Of a stretch of DNA of 64,000 bases, positions 25,153 through 33,195 are shown in pieces. The notes below the pieces were generated by a model. The model was given only the letters and a program-made list of their open reading frames with translations, made no database searches and was not told the origin of the DNA. The stretch is taken from assembly GCA_002371675.1 (NCBI GenBank), contig DFGE01000002.1:1-64000 (forward strand), read 5' to 3'. Every line of letters begins with the position of its first letter. Position 1 is the stretch's first letter. This DNA comes from Clostridiales bacterium UBA3758 (GTDB taxonomy: Bacteria > Bacillota > Clostridia > Oscillospirales > Oscillospiraceae). The position numbers and the translations under genes were made by a program.

Positions 25153-26019
25153 TTACTTCAAAGGCGGCAGCCCATGGATGTTGTAGGTCTCATAATAAAT
25201 CTCAAAGGCCGTATCCACATCTCCGGCCAGCTCGATCAGGGCTCCCGCCTGGAACATGGTGGAGAGCGTGCCGGAGGGCGCCTTCCAGGCGGCGTTGGAA
25301 ACTACGTTTACCGTTTCCTCTCCCGCGCTGGAAGCGCGGAGGATCGCTTCCGCGCCGAAGAGCAGTGTCCCGGTGGCGATGTGATAATCGCTGGACACAA
25401 TGACGAGCTCCCGGACCTGCGGATAACGCTCAGCGAGAATATCAAAGGTGTAGATCGCATTCTGGGCCGTGGTGAGGGACTTGTCCTCCACAATCACGCG
25501 CCTGGGGTCGACGCCGTTTTCGATCAGCCAGTCCGCCATACGCCCGGCCTCCGTAGCCGTCTCGTCTTCGGCTGCCGTACCGCCGCCTGTACAAACGATC
25601 AGTGCGTTCGGATACCTCTCCGCACAGCGCAGCGCGACCGTAAGGCGCTCGATCAGCTCGTCGCGCATGGTCCCGTCCGGGGCGAGCTGGAAGCCCAAAA
25701 CGACAAAGCACAGCTCGTCGGTATCGGGAAGATCGGCAGTCGGCTCATCGCAGTGGATCGTCAGCGCCGTGTTGGAGCTCTTCCACAGCTCCATGATGCG
25801 CTCCCAGCGCGAGGCGGTATCGGCATCCACCGCTGCAAGCTCCTGCAGGAGCTCACTCACGCGCATCTCGGCCTCTTCGCCGTAGCTTCCGTAATCGACG
25901 ACCATCTCCTCGATGATCTCCTGCGTGCTCCTTTTTACCGCTTTCTGTCCGCAGCCGGAGCACAGAAGCATCGCAAACACAAGCAGAAAAAGCAGGACAA
26001 TTCGAATTTGCTTTTTCAT
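25153..26019 (-). CDS. YdcF/DUF218 family lipoprotein
   Basis: 288 residues. A lipoprotein signal peptide ends at LLCSGCG (Cys about 23). The DUF218 domain spans about 100-275: LCFVVLGFQLAPDGTM, IVCTGGGTAAEDETATEA and VIVEDKSLTTAQNA with a final VSSDYHIA. YdcF/SanA-type proteins are envelope proteins with a Rossmann-like fold and no established substrate. The start at 26019 has GGAGGT six bases upstream. It lies in the same minus-strand run as the dipeptidase and lipoproteins. Confidence 0.85.
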   Translation of the reverse strand: MKKQIRIVLLFLLVFAMLLCSGCGQKAVKRSTQEIIEEMVVDYGSYGEEAEMRVSELLQELAAVDADTASRWERIMELWKSSNTALTIHCDEPTADLPDTDELCFVVLGFQLAPDGTMRDELIERLTVALRCAERYPNALIVCTGGGTAAEDETATEAGRMADWLIENGVDPRRVIVEDKSLTTAQNAIYTFDILAERYPQVRELVIVSSDYHIATGTLLFGAEAILRASSAGEETVNVVSNAAWKAPSGTLSTMFQAGALIELAGDVDTAFEIYYETYNIHGLPPLK

Positions 26020-26053
26020 GATACGACCTCCCAAAAGCGCACAAGCATTTGTA

Positions 26054-27628
26054 TCAAGCCACGTCCGAAACCGAGATGGTGTTGATCATGTAGTTGCAGC
26101 GCCTGGCAAAGCCTTCGGCAGCCTCAGCGGCGCAGTGCACCGTGGCAACGATGCAGCCGTCGGCCGTCGGGATGATATACACCATCTGCAGCTGAGCGGC
26201 CATATTGTTGGTGCCCTTCAGCACAGACGCCTCTATGTAGAGGCACTCGCCCGCACGGTTCAGCTCGCGTGTTTCCTCATAAAGATCATAGGTCTGGGAA
26301 AGCTCCTCCCGGACGGCTGCGGCGACGGTATCGGCGTCCTCCGCGCTGAACGTCACCTCAAAAAAGTTCTCGGGGTTTCCGGGGCCATCCCAGACGGAGA
26401 GGAAGCTCTCAAGCTCCGGATCGCTGTACCGCTCAAAGGATTCATAATCGTAATCCATCTCGAAGCCGAGATCCCCTCTGACGATGTGCTCGTACTGCAC
26501 CGTCTCCTCCATGCCTTCGAGGATGATGACCGCTTCAAAACGCTCGCCGTCCTCCCTGGCAGTTTCCGAAGCCGCCGGGACCCACTCGAACAGCATATCG
26601 ACCCCGTACTCGGACTGATCCTCGTGCCAGGTAAAGGTTCCGTCGTCATGGAAGGTGATGGTGCCGGTGCCATCCGTATACACCTCTTCCGTACTTTCCT
26701 CGCCGCTGTCGTTCACGGTGATGACGGACTTGTTGCAGCCCTCATACGCAATGGTCAGCGTGTCGGTATCCAGGCGGCCGGCGATGATCCAGCGGGCAAA
26801 CTCCCAGGCGCTGCCGCCCCATTCGATGGTGATCCTCGCCTCGTCAGCCCCGAAGCACTCGACCCGAGCGTGGGCGCGATCGCTTTGATAGTTGCCGACG
26901 AAGTTCATCACGGGGTTCTGCCAGCCGGGGTCTTCCTCAAACACCGCGACGAATTCCGCGCTCTCGTCCAACAGTACGGTGATGACCGGCTCGGTGGAGA
27001 AGTCCTCGCCGTTCTTTGTCCATTTTACGAACATGCTGCCTGCCTCAGGCGCGGCGGCAAAGGTATAGGTCGCAGGATCGCCCAGATTGACCTGCGCGGA
27101 CTGATAGGGCCACTCGGGGTCAAGCTCCGGCACGGTCTCGCCCTTTTCATAACCGATCATACCAAAGCCTTCTGTGCCTATCGTCACAATAATGCTGGCC
27201 GTCATATCGCCCATGGAGGTGAAATGGTACGTCTCTCCGCCCTCTACCACGAGAAGGAGACCGTCTTCGCCCTCTTCAGAAACCGTGACTGTGATGTCAT
27301 CCTTACTGCCGGAAGAAGGGAGAGCACCGTGCAGGGTGCTTCCTTTCTGCGGAAGGGTACCGCCCCAGGAGTCCTCGATCCAGTCCTCGCCCAGCATGCA
27401 GCCGACATACCAGCCAGGCTCGTCAATATCCTCCATCCAGGTAACGGAGAGCATATTCTCATTCTCATCCTGGAAATAGCCCTGGCGGGTCCACTCGAAC
27501 GACGCCTGCTCTGCTTCAGACGGGGCTGCAGTCTGCTGCTCAGCACTGTTTTCCGACTTTTCTGTACCGCAGGCTGCGACCGTAAACAGCATGATTGTGC
27601 ACAGAATAAAACATATAATTTTCTTCAT
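26054..27628 (-). CDS. Large lipoprotein of unknown function
   Basis: 524 residues. The signal peptide ends at FTVAACG (Cys about 20), followed by a Ser/Ala/Glu-rich linker. The body is beta-rich; one stretch (about 195-235, TYTFAAAPEAGSMFVKWTKN) resembles the 'W-x-x-NG' bacterial repeat (InlB/Bacterial_2-like) of surface proteins. The C-terminal 100 residues (GECLYIEASVLKGTNNMAAQ, IVATVHCAAEAAEGFARRC) form a domain often found alone in small lipoproteins. No enzyme motif is visible. AGGAGGAAA lies before ATG. Confidence 0.7.
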   Translation of the reverse strand: MKKIICFILCTIMLFTVAACGTEKSENSAEQQTAAPSEAEQASFEWTRQGYFQDENENMLSVTWMEDIDEPGWYVGCMLGEDWIEDSWGGTLPQKGSTLHGALPSSGSKDDITVTVSEEGEDGLLLVVEGGETYHFTSMGDMTASIIVTIGTEGFGMIGYEKGETVPELDPEWPYQSAQVNLGDPATYTFAAAPEAGSMFVKWTKNGEDFSTEPVITVLLDESAEFVAVFEEDPGWQNPVMNFVGNYQSDRAHARVECFGADEARITIEWGGSAWEFARWIIAGRLDTDTLTIAYEGCNKSVITVNDSGEESTEEVYTDGTGTITFHDDGTFTWHEDQSEYGVDMLFEWVPAASETAREDGERFEAVIILEGMEETVQYEHIVRGDLGFEMDYDYESFERYSDPELESFLSVWDGPGNPENFFEVTFSAEDADTVAAAVREELSQTYDLYEETRELNRAGECLYIEASVLKGTNNMAAQLQMVYIIPTADGCIVATVHCAAEAAEGFARRCNYMINTISVSDVA

Positions 27629-27667
27629 TGTTATTTTCCTCCTTTTGTTGCTCGCTTGACGATTCAG

Positions 27668-28123
27668 TTAATTTGCCAGGGAAAGCGTAAACCTTGCCAC
27701 GATTGCTTCGATATCCGCTTTGTTTGCCGTAATCAGCACATAGGCGGAATCATTCAGCGAAGTGAGATAGCCCATCTCGTCCTCATAGTGGGTATAATAA
27801 ACGCCTCCATCTGCTTCCTTGTGGTTTTCATCTGCCATGGCCGCCTCAAGATCTTCTTCATAAACCTCCTTGTCGAGGGTAACCAGCATAGCAACGCCGT
27901 CGTTGGTCTCGGTGATCTCGCTGTCATAAAGATAAACAGCTCCTCTGACAAATTCCACAGACCATCCGCCGCTAAGGTCTACTGTCACTTCGATGGCAGC
28001 GTCCGATTCCTGGTCCAGGTAGGCGGAGGCTGTCTGTTTACCACTGTTCACATTTCCAGAGGAACAGGCCGCCAGAGAAAGCAGCAAAACAGCAGCCAGT
28101 AATGTGCAAATTGTTCTCTTCAT
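27668..28123 (-). CDS. Small lipoprotein
   Basis: 151 residues with a signal peptide and lipobox LSLAACS (Cys about 21). The mature part is a single alpha/beta domain without known motifs; its end (YVLITANKADIEAIVARFTL) resembles the C-terminus of the 524-residue lipoprotein downstream, so the two may share a fold. The second ATG (28123) is chosen because AGGAGA is eight bases before it but only two before the first. Function is unknown. Confidence 0.65.
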   Translation of the reverse strand: MKRTICTLLAAVLLLSLAACSSGNVNSGKQTASAYLDQESDAAIEVTVDLSGGWSVEFVRGAVYLYDSEITETNDGVAMLVTLDKEVYEEDLEAAMADENHKEADGGVYYTHYEDEMGYLTSLNDSAYVLITANKADIEAIVARFTLSLAN

Positions 28124-28203
28124 GTTCATCTTCTCCTATCGTGTTTTGATGATTTCCGTTATGATTCCTCCCGCCTTCTTACGGGGAGGAGTTTTATTTT
28201 ACA

Positions 28204-29262
28204 TTACGCAGCTTGATCTTCATCAAAGTGGGGGGCAGCCTTTACTGCGTCGGTCTTGAAAATCGTTTCAAATTCATCGCGCATGGAAACCGTATTGAAC
28301 CCCAGTTCCCGACAGGTTTCTGCGAAGGAGGCTGCCGTTTCCAGATCCCCGTAATCCCGCTCGGTGTCATCGCACAGGAGCATATAAGCCCGTCCGCCGT
28401 TCTGAACGGCGTACTCTGCCATAGAGATGTCTCCCGAACTGTTGCCGAATACCAGCAGGGGAGCAATCCCAATTTCGTCAACAATCGTCACGACTTTATT
28501 CATCCGCTGGTTCTTCTGTATCAAATTGCCCTCAAGTAACACCTCATCGTCCGGTGCATAGGTGTACTTACGGCCCTCTTGTTCATCCTGCCCAGAGGCC
28601 TCCAAAGAAAAGGTGCTTCCGATCACCCGATAAGGCGGGATCCATTCTCCCAATGTATCAGCAATGAGCTCCCGGGCCAGCGTACGCTCCGAGCCGCTGC
28701 TGATAAAAACCGTAAACCCGTTTTCCGAGAGATACCTGACCAGCGCGACCATGGGGAGATAGAAGCCCTCTTCATATGTCATGTCCTCAAAGCCCCAGAC
28801 AGGCTCAGTCATGAAGCTGCGTACATATGTCCTGTATTCCTCTACGGTAAAGCCCTGAAATGCCTCGGCCGCCATTTGCGCAGAGGAGCGGGGAGAATCC
28901 GGCTCCGGCTCGCCGCTTCGCAGAGCGTTTTCAGCCTCCAACGCCCAGGCGCTGTCCTCCGGTGAAGCCTGACAGCTCTCGTCATGTAACAGCCTGTGGA
29001 GCAGAAGGCACTCGTCGAAATAGGTGGGGAACCGCTCACCGTACAGTGTCCCGTCCATGTCGAACACCGCGATCCGCTCCTCCGGCGGCACATAACTCTC
29101 GTTCTTTTCATCTGTAACAGCAGAAACATAGGAAACGATCGATGCCATCGTCGGAGAATCCGCTCTCCAGTATGGTATGGTTTCCGCTTCTTTCCCTCCG
29201 CAGGCCGAAAAGGCAAACAGCATGGCCGCGCAGAGCAGAATCGCACATAGTTTTCGCTTCAT
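28204..29262 (-). CDS. HAD-family phosphatase lipoprotein
   Basis: 352 residues. The lipobox FAFSACG places Cys at about 21. The HAD domain has VFDMDGTLYGERF (about 69), FISSGSERTLARE (about 195) and LVFGNSSGDISMAEYA (about 280). It is a paralogue of the N-terminal half of the 682-residue HAD-DUF3089 protein but is lipid-anchored and lacks the second domain. This group resembles extracellular phosphoserine-phosphatase-like or acid phosphatase HAD proteins; the substrate is unknown. Two copies in 7 kb suggest local duplication within the accessory region. Confidence 0.85.
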   Translation of the reverse strand: MKRKLCAILLCAAMLFAFSACGGKEAETIPYWRADSPTMASIVSYVSAVTDEKNESYVPPEERIAVFDMDGTLYGERFPTYFDECLLLHRLLHDESCQASPEDSAWALEAENALRSGEPEPDSPRSSAQMAAEAFQGFTVEEYRTYVRSFMTEPVWGFEDMTYEEGFYLPMVALVRYLSENGFTVFISSGSERTLARELIADTLGEWIPPYRVIGSTFSLEASGQDEQEGRKYTYAPDDEVLLEGNLIQKNQRMNKVVTIVDEIGIAPLLVFGNSSGDISMAEYAVQNGGRAYMLLCDDTERDYGDLETAASFAETCRELGFNTVSMRDEFETIFKTDAVKAAPHFDEDQAA

Positions 29263-29292
29263 GAAAAATCCTCAGCATCATGTTTTCCGGTC

Positions 29293-29700
29293 TCAGCCGT
29301 TGCCGAACTCCGCGATCTCCCAGAAGATGTCGGCGGAGGAAAGCCGGGTCATAACGCAGGTATAGTCATCATAGGTGTGATTGGGCTCCAGGCCGTTCCC
29401 GTGATCCTCTCCGTCCGTCTCAAAGGCGGTAGTCAGCACGATGACCAGCTCGGGGGCAAGGCCCCGGGCATCCGCCTCTGCCTTCACAGCCTGATCGCCG
29501 GCGTATCCGACCTTTTTCAAGGTACAGCCCTCAAATCCGGCCATGCTCTCAAATTCGGTTATGAACTGCCGGACGGCTTCGTCGTAATGATCGCTTTCGA
29601 TGTATTTGGACGAGAACCCGCCCACGGATACACCGCCGCTGCAGCCGACAAGACCCAGCAGAAGAATAAAGAATACGGTAAATGCAATGACTCTTTTCAT
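29293..29700 (-). CDS. Small lipoprotein
   Basis: 135 residues. Signal peptide with lipobox LGLVGCS (Cys about 20), then a mature domain with YDEAVRQFITEFESMAGFEG and AELVIVLTTAFETDG-type segments that I do not recognise. GGAAG lies before ATG. It sits directly behind the double-glycine-leader gene and is likely in the same transcript. Confidence 0.65.
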   Translation of the reverse strand: MKRVIAFTVFFILLLGLVGCSGGVSVGGFSSKYIESDHYDEAVRQFITEFESMAGFEGCTLKKVGYAGDQAVKAEADARGLAPELVIVLTTAFETDGEDHGNGLEPNHTYDDYTCVMTRLSSADIFWEIAEFGNG

Positions 29701-29767
29701 GATGTTTCAAACTTCCTTTCTAAAAACCGGTTACTGTCTGTGTATTGTCTGCCATTGTCTTGCCTCC

Positions 29768-30055
29768 TTAATGCTCGGGGAAGCCGTCAAGAGATCCGAA
29801 TTCCTCGATCCACACGAACTTTTCCCACTCTTTCTGGTTCAAAAACGCCCTGGCAACCGCATAATGATGCTCACGTCCGGCGTCGCTGTTCATGGCGAGC
29901 TGATAGGTTTCTTCGCCGACACAGTGTCTGAAGAAATCAAGCGACTCTTGCTTATACTGAAATCCCGGCCTGTAAACGCCGAGGGCACCGGTACCGCCGC
30001 TGACCGATTCCAGCTGATCCGGGCTTAATGAGTGTACTTGTTCGTGAACTGCCAT
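29768..30055 (-). CDS. Small protein with a double-glycine (bacteriocin-type) leader
   Basis: 95 residues. The start MAVHEQVHSLSPDQLESVSG ends in a GG site at about 20-21, the L-x-x-x-x-L-E-x-V-x-GG pattern of leaders cut by C39-peptidase ABC transporters. The predicted mature part (about 74 residues) is charged and aromatic, has one Cys (in FRHCVGEE), and lacks the Gly-rich helical look of class II bacteriocins. AAGGAGA is five to six bases before ATG. It is the first gene after a SARP-type promoter. No dedicated transporter or modification enzyme is in the window, so the product is uncertain. Confidence 0.6.
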   Translation of the reverse strand: MAVHEQVHSLSPDQLESVSGGTGALGVYRPGFQYKQESLDFFRHCVGEETYQLAMNSDAGREHHYAVARAFLNQKEWEKFVWIEEFGSLDGFPEH

Positions 30056-30127
30056 TGTCGTTCTCCTTTTTCCCCGTGTTTCTGCTGTTATGTAAACCTT
30101 CCTGCTTTCTACTCTTCATTTTTTATT

Positions 30128-30159
30128 ATTTTAGCAAACCCTGTCCTAAGGATGTCCAA
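30128..30159 (-). promoter_or_regulatory. Putative SARP-regulated promoter of the double-glycine/lipoprotein cluster
   Basis: On the minus strand, heptamers TTGGACA (30153-30159) and TAGGACA (30142-30148) are spaced exactly 11 bases apart. The second is 8 bases before the -10 box TAAAAT (30128-30133). That is the classical SARP operator geometry. The adjacent response regulator has a SARP-like DNA-binding architecture. Confidence 0.6.
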
Positions 30160-30160
30160 A

Positions 30161-30201
30161 GAAAAACCGCCCTTTCTCAAAAAGCTTTGAAAAAGAGCGG
30201 T
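30161..30201 (-). terminator. Terminator of the HTH-kinase-regulator operon
   Basis: On the minus strand, ACCGCTCTTT...AAAGGGCGGT forms a stem followed by TTTTTC, just after the regulator stop codon and before the SARP-type promoter. Confidence 0.8.
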
Positions 30202-30224
30202 ATTATTGTATGTTGTTTCAGAAT

Positions 30225-31025
30225 CTATCGATTCGTTGTTCTCCAGTATAGGATCGCCTCTGTCATGCTGGCCCAGGCATAGGAGCTCATATACTCTCCG
30301 CGGTAGGCATTGATCGTATCGCTGTCGCCGGAATAGAAGAGATAGGCATCACAGACAAATGTGTCCGTCTTGACGCGAAGGACACCCTTTTCCATCTCCA
30401 TGATTTCTGAGATGCCGTATTCCTGCAAGGTTTCCCGGAGAGACCGGATGTAAACGTCCAGCCGCTTTTGCATCCTGCGGTCATACAGACTGTCGTCCCA
30501 TACGGCGGCGAAAAGCTCGGTGCGCGTAACTCCAGAACCCTGCTTATCCACAAGATAAGCAAGAAGTTCCTTGGCTTTTGCCAGTTTGAAGCTGATCGGC
30601 CTGTCGTCCACATAGACATCAAATGCTCCAAAGGTTTTGATATGGATATGGGCAGGCATTGACGGATGCTGCTCCCCGCTTGCATAGGCTACCTCTGCCG
30701 CCAGTTTTTCCTGAGACACCGGCTTGAGCAGATACCCTGTCGGATGCACCGCGTAGGCGTCAAAAGCATATTCTTTGTATGCGGTCAGAAACAGGATGGC
30801 GGTCTGCGGATGGGCTTCCTTGATCCGGGCGGCAAGGGTGATGCCGTCGATCTCCGGCATGTTGATATCCAGGATCGCCACGTCCGCCGGATGGCTCCTG
30901 CAATCGTCCAGCGCTTCCTGCTCGCTCGTAAACCCCTTCACTTCGTCGGCCCGGGGCAGCAGTCGGCACTGTCCGACAGTATATTCCATCGCCAGCGGTT
31001 CATCGTCCACACAGATGATTCTCAT
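30225..31025 (-). CDS. Response regulator with SARP-like (Trans_reg_C/BTAD-type) output domain
   Basis: 266 residues. The receiver domain (about 1-118) has the acidic pair in CVDDEP, phospho-acceptor Asp about 53 in ILDINMPEIDG, and the conserved Lys in GYLLKPVS. A winged-helix output domain (about 131-225) follows: IKTFGAFDVYVDDRPISFKL, AKELLAYLVDKQG and LDVYIRSLRETLQEYG are typical of SARP/OmpR-like domains. It overlaps the kinase gene by four bases (ATGA), so both are made together. It is the likely activator of the promoter at 30128-30159. Confidence 0.88.
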   Translation of the reverse strand: MRIICVDDEPLAMEYTVGQCRLLPRADEVKGFTSEQEALDDCRSHPADVAILDINMPEIDGITLAARIKEAHPQTAILFLTAYKEYAFDAYAVHPTGYLLKPVSQEKLAAEVAYASGEQHPSMPAHIHIKTFGAFDVYVDDRPISFKLAKAKELLAYLVDKQGSGVTRTELFAAVWDDSLYDRRMQKRLDVYIRSLRETLQEYGISEIMEMEKGVLRVKTDTFVCDAYLFYSGDSDTINAYRGEYMSSYAWASMTEAILYWRTTNR

Positions 31026-32299
31026 TTCCGCTGTCCCCCTTTCTCTTTTCCGGGTACGTCGGGAATACGGATCGTGACGCTGGTGCCTTCCCCGACGGCG
31101 CTTTTCAGGATCATCGTCCCGCCGCACATCTGCTCCACGCGGTTTTTTACGTTTTCCAGACCAATGTGCGTTTCTTCGGAAAGCCCATCCTGCTTCGGAT
31201 CGAACCCTGTGCCGTTATCTTCAATCGTGACCCGATGCGCACCGGCTTCGCGGAACGTGGAAACAGTCACCAGGCCGTCCTTCCGGCTGCGAACGCCGTG
31301 GCGAATCGCGTTTTCCACCAGCGGTTGGATCGTCAGCGCGGGAATCGTAAAACTTTCATCATCGATCCGGTATTCCACACGGACGTTTGGGAATCGCAGC
31401 ATTTCGATCTCTGCATACAGCCGGGTGTGCTCCAATTCTTTGGTGATCGGGATCAAATCGGTCTGGCTCAGCGACTCCAGGTTTTGCCGCAGATAGGTGC
31501 TGAAATCCTCCAGCGTCCGGTCCGCAAGCGGCGGGTCCTTGGCATACAAAGCTCGGATGGTGTTGAGGGCGTTGAACAAAAAGTGGGGCTGGATCTGCGT
31601 CATCATGATCTGAATACGCTGCGCCGCCATCAGGTCTTTTTCGTGCTCGCGGACGAACTGCAGGTGCAGCCAGATGTAATAGAACACGCTGCCGATTACG
31701 ATCGCCATGGTCAGAAATGAAATCGGTTGTTGCGCCATTCCCACGCTCATGTCCAAAGCGACGGAAGCAGCGATGATCAGGGCCACAGAGACCGGGATCA
31801 ACTGTTCCAGTCTCCGCGTCTCCCGGTAACGGAGGATCGTCCGTATGATGAGCTCAAGAAGCAGGAGCCCGCTGATCAGAAAGCAAGTAAAATACAGCGG
31901 TCCCCGCAGGGCGGCAAAGTCAAATTCCCGGATCTCAAAGCAGAGCTTTGTATAGGGAGAGGTGAAATAAAGCAATGCGTTGATGCCCGCCAGCGTCCAA
32001 TGGAGCCACATTTTCCCCTCTGGCCAGATGATATAAAGAAACAGGATCAAAATCACTGGCCGTACGGAGTAGCCATAGGCGGACAGGATGTTTTTCAGCG
32101 CCAGATTGGCGTGATGAACGAACAGCGAATTCTCTCCCAGATTCTGCCCGATTAGGCTGAGACACAGCACGACGATGAAGAGCATGATCCGCCGCTGTTT
32201 CTGCTGGATATAGGGATCGATCACCACTGTGAACCCAAGCCCAAGCAGCAAGAACAGCATTGGGAAAAGTATGGCAAGCGTTCCTAAATCCATCGTCAT
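31022..32299 (-). CDS. Sensor histidine kinase, LytS/YesM-type kinase core with multi-TM sensor
   Basis: 425 residues. About six or seven membrane helices fill the first 220 residues. The His_kinase domain has the phospho-acceptor in MMTQIQPHFLFNAL (about 236), an N-box PLVENAIRHGV (about 323) and a G-box DNGTGFDP. The kinase belongs to the class that phosphorylates nearby receiver domains. Partner: the SARP-like regulator, with which it overlaps by four bases. It also overlaps the upstream HTH gene by four bases. The ligand is unknown; multi-TM sensors often respond to membrane or peptide signals. Confidence 0.88.
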   Translation of the reverse strand: MTMDLGTLAILFPMLFLLLGLGFTVVIDPYIQQKQRRIMLFIVVLCLSLIGQNLGENSLFVHHANLALKNILSAYGYSVRPVILILFLYIIWPEGKMWLHWTLAGINALLYFTSPYTKLCFEIREFDFAALRGPLYFTCFLISGLLLLELIIRTILRYRETRRLEQLIPVSVALIIAASVALDMSVGMAQQPISFLTMAIVIGSVFYYIWLHLQFVREHEKDLMAAQRIQIMMTQIQPHFLFNALNTIRALYAKDPPLADRTLEDFSTYLRQNLESLSQTDLIPITKELEHTRLYAEIEMLRFPNVRVEYRIDDESFTIPALTIQPLVENAIRHGVRSRKDGLVTVSTFREAGAHRVTIEDNGTGFDPKQDGLSEETHIGLENVKNRVEQMCGGTMILKSAVGEGTSVTIRIPDVPGKEKGGQRK

Positions 32300-32511
32300 A
32301 AGTGAACATCCTCCATACCTTTCACGCCTTGTTTTACTTTCTTTCGGGTTTGTCGGGGATCGCCGGGCTTAACAGCGTCCGCAGGAATTGCCCAGGAACG
32401 TCCGAACCGCTCCACGCCGGGAATGCGTCCCTCCGTGACATACTGATTGACGCGGCGTTCGGATACGCCCCATTTATAGGATGTTTCCCGGATGGAAAGA
32501 TAGCCCTTCAT
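32296..32511 (-). CDS. Excisionase-like helix-turn-helix DNA-binding protein
   Basis: 71 residues. MKGYLSIRETSYKWGVSERR, then VNQYVTEGRIPGVERFG and WAIPADA, is the MerR/excisionase-like winged HTH. It closely resembles the protein at 57146-57352. Both genes lead operons encoding 7TM sensory proteins and share a promoter sequence. A small DNA-binding protein in this position may autoregulate or assist recombination. It overlaps the kinase start by four bases. Confidence 0.8.
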   Translation of the reverse strand: MKGYLSIRETSYKWGVSERRVNQYVTEGRIPGVERFGRSWAIPADAVKPGDPRQTRKKVKQGVKGMEDVHL

Positions 32512-32552
32512 GGTTTTACCTCGCTGACAGGTTCATACAAAAATACATTCTA

Positions 32553-32581
32553 CATTATATACGAATATCAGAAGATTTGCA
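32553..32581 (-). promoter_or_regulatory. Promoter of the HTH-kinase-SARP regulator operon
   Basis: On the minus strand, TTGCAA (32576-32581), a 17-base spacer ending GATATTCGTA, and TATAAT (32553-32558). The spacer motif is shared with the promoter of the paralogous HTH gene (57395-57423). Confidence 0.75.
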
Positions 32582-32603
32582 AGAGGGGGGGGAGTGGCGG
32601 TTT

Positions 32604-32743
32604 TCACCGCTCCCATCCACGATCTTTGTTTTTCTTGCGCTGGGGGAGTTCCTGCTTCTCGGTTCTTTGCTTTTCGTATTCTTTTCTTCGCAGGCGTTCC
32701 CGGATGGATCGGGGCTCCTCCTCGCCCAGCAGCTCCGCCACTT
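32604..32743 (-). pseudogene. Remnant of the C-terminus of an unidentified charged protein
   Basis: The minus strand reads about 46 codons, REVAELLGEEEPRSIRERLR and a Lys/Gln-rich end DRGWER, to a TGA at 32604. The composition looks like the tail of a mobilisation or other DNA-processing protein, but I cannot assign it. The 5' part is replaced by the duplicated RluA-gene fragment at 32744. Confidence 0.4.
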
Positions 32744-33105
32744 CCCGCTGGCGCTCTTCTCCTGCGCGCTCTTCTTCCGCCACCCGAAAACCGGGGAGGC
32801 GCTGCGCTTTGACGCGCTGCCGGAGGAAGCATGGCCCTGGACGCTCTTTTCCGAGGCGCTGCGCTCGAGCGCGGAATAGCGCCCTCCCTCCCCCGCCCGG
32901 GGGAGCTGCCGGGCGAAACAGGCTTTCGCGGGAGGCGCGCGAAAAACCGCGGCAACGAAGCATCAAGCTGTGGGCGACAATAATCCGCATTTCCCAGTTT
33001 GTTGCTGATCGAGATACGAAACTGGCATACCAGCGGGAGCGACGAATCGCTCCCGCTGGTATGTTATTCTGCGGTTTTTTGCTTTTCCTGATTTCGGTGC
33101 TATAA
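32744..33105. repeat. 362-bp repeat, copy 2 (stranded 3' fragment of the RluA-type gene)
   Basis: Matches 18178-18539 without gaps. It includes the last 45 codons of the pseudouridine synthase up to the stop codon (32877-32879), then the terminator hairpin (33027-33062). It has no start and is a gene fragment. Confidence 0.95.
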
Positions 33106-33133
33106 TTTCTTCAGCTTTTCTCACTTTTTCGTC

Positions 33134-33157
33134 AACCGATCACTAAATTTTGGCGTC
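33134..33157 (+). promoter_or_regulatory. Candidate ECF-type promoter (autoregulation of the sigma operon)
   Basis: AACC (33134-33137), 16 bases and CGTC (33154-33157) match the general AAC / CGT(C/A) layout of ECF promoters. They lie about 40 bases before the sigma gene. Confidence 0.5.
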
Positions 33158-33195
33158 TATATAGTTGAGAGCTCTTAGACAAAAGGAGGTGCCGT

